A stretch of DNA of 7,127 nucleotides from an uncultured Lachnospiraceae bacterium. GTDB lineage: Bacteria > Bacillota_A > Clostridia > Lachnospirales > Lachnospiraceae. Location of the stretch: assembly GCA_946410365.1 (NCBI GenBank), contig CAMKAA010000043.1, forward strand, positions 1 through 7,127. Reading direction: 5' to 3'. Under the pieces are notes generated by a model. The model saw nothing but the letters and a program-made list of their open reading frames with translations. It ran no database searches and had not been told where the DNA came from. Positions 6,466 to 7,127 of the stretch are shown here, in pieces. Both the position numbers and the translations under genes were made by a program. Position 1 is the first letter of the stretch. Every line of letters starts with the position of its first letter.

Positions 6466-7127
6466 ATGCGATACATTCAGGAACTTCACGAGGGAAGCAG
6501 CGTCAAGGACATCTATCTGTGCAAGAAGAGGATGTCTCTTGTCACCAAGAACGGAAAGAACTACGAGAGTCTTACACTACAGGACAAGACCGGTGTTATC
6601 GACGCCAAGATCTGGGATCCAAACAGTATGGGGATCGGCGAATTTGAGGAGCTTGACTATGTGGACATCGCCGGAGACGTGGTCTCTTTCCAGGGGCATC
6701 TGCAGCTCAATATCAAGAGAGCGCGCAAATGTCAGGAGGGTGAATACAATCCGGCGGATTATGTTCCGGTCTCGGACAAGAACATCGACGATATGATGGG
6801 AGCCATCGGCAAATACATCGACAGTGTCAAAAATGAGTACCTGCAGCGGCTTCTCAAGGCGTTCTTTGTGGAGGACAAAGAGTTTATCGAGGACTTCCGC
6901 ATGTCTTCCGCGGCCAAGAGCGTGCACCACAGTTTCGTCGGAGGACTTGCCGAGCACACTCTGGGAGTTACGAACCTGTGCCATTTCTTCTGCAGAAATT
7001 ACCCTTATCTGAACAGAGACCTGCTGATCGCGGTGGCTCTTCTCCACGACATCGGCAAGACCAAAGAGCTCTCCAAATTCCCTCGCAACGATTACACGGA
7101 GGAAGGACAGTTCATCGGCCACATCAT
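6466..7127 (+). CDS. yhaM: YhaM-type 3'-5' exonuclease (OB fold plus HD domain), 5' part
   Basis: The first 220 codons of a gene that runs off the window end, out of roughly 310-330 residues expected for the family. The N-terminal OB-fold nucleic-acid-binding domain covers about residues 12-90 (SLTLQDKTGVIDAKIWD at 35-51, LQLNIKRA at 79-86). The HD phosphohydrolase domain follows from about 150, with SVHHSFVGGLAEHT (152-165, metal ligand H164), ALLHDIGK (191-198, the H194-D195 pair) and GQFIGHI (214-220, with H219 as a likely further ligand). In B. subtilis YhaM is a cytoplasmic 3'-5' exoribonuclease that also degrades single-stranded DNA; CBF1 of S. aureus is related. All visible metal ligands are intact. 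The gene follows the HtrA-like gene by 52 bp without a terminator, so it is probably in the same transcript. The end of the gene is not seen. Confidence 0.93.
   Translation, partial: MRYIQELHEGSSVKDIYLCKKRMSLVTKNGKNYESLTLQDKTGVIDAKIWDPNSMGIGEFEELDYVDIAGDVVSFQGHLQLNIKRARKCQEGEYNPADYVPVSDKNIDDMMGAIGKYIDSVKNEYLQRLLKAFFVEDKEFIEDFRMSSAAKSVHHSFVGGLAEHTLGVTNLCHFFCRNYPYLNRDLLIAVALLHDIGKTKELSKFPRNDYTEEGQFIGHI

Noticed and set aside
6577..7122. A 181-codon minus-strand frame opposite yhaM
   Set aside because: The plus strand encodes a clear OB/HD protein with its own ribosome binding site, while the minus frame has no recognisable features.

Overview
The window looks like ordinary chromosomal DNA from a Gram-positive Clostridia-type bacterium, most likely Lachnospiraceae. 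The reasons are the gene set (MutS2, a YhaM-type exonuclease, an OmpR-type two-component pair with an HDFRSP kinase motif, and a membrane-anchored HtrA-like protein), the purine-rich ribosome binding sites and the moderate GC content. The taxon is inferred from recognised protein styles, not from any search. Coding density is very high, and the longest gap between firmly called genes is about 150 bp. No tRNA, rRNA, insertion sequence, CRISPR array or phage gene is visible.

Layout. (1) Positions 1-167, plus strand: the last 54 codons of trmL, a tRNA wobble-position 2'-O-methyltransferase. (2) Positions 177-4868, minus strand: an apparent operon read right to left as mutS2, then an OmpR/PhoB-family response regulator, then a HAMP sensor histidine kinase. 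The gaps are 44 and 25 bp. The kinase gene converges on trmL with only 9 bp between the stop codons. (3) Positions 4869-5021: a compact divergent control region. It holds two TATACT -10 elements facing away from each other with overlapping -35 elements. It also holds a possible 20-codon leader ORF whose stop overlaps the mutS2 start. (4) Positions 5022-6413, plus strand: a membrane-anchored trypsin-fold plus PDZ protein of HtrA architecture in which the catalytic His, Asp and Ser positions all appear to be lost, so probably a pseudoprotease. (5) Positions 6466-7127, plus strand: the first 220 codons of a yhaM-type 3'-5' exonuclease (OB fold plus HD domain), cut off by the window end.

How the genes work together. 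mutS2 (DNA recombination control and/or rescue of collided ribosomes) is probably co-transcribed with a two-component system whose signal is unknown. The divergent unit pairs an extracytoplasmic pseudoprotease-like sensor or scaffold with an RNA/DNA exonuclease. The shared promoter region could coordinate the two units, but nothing in the sequence proves a functional link.

The points most worth a second look are the loss of the complete catalytic triad in the HtrA-like protein, the altered LDxRG motif in the MutS2 Smr domain (LSLLG), and the leader ORF with ATGA overlap upstream of mutS2.
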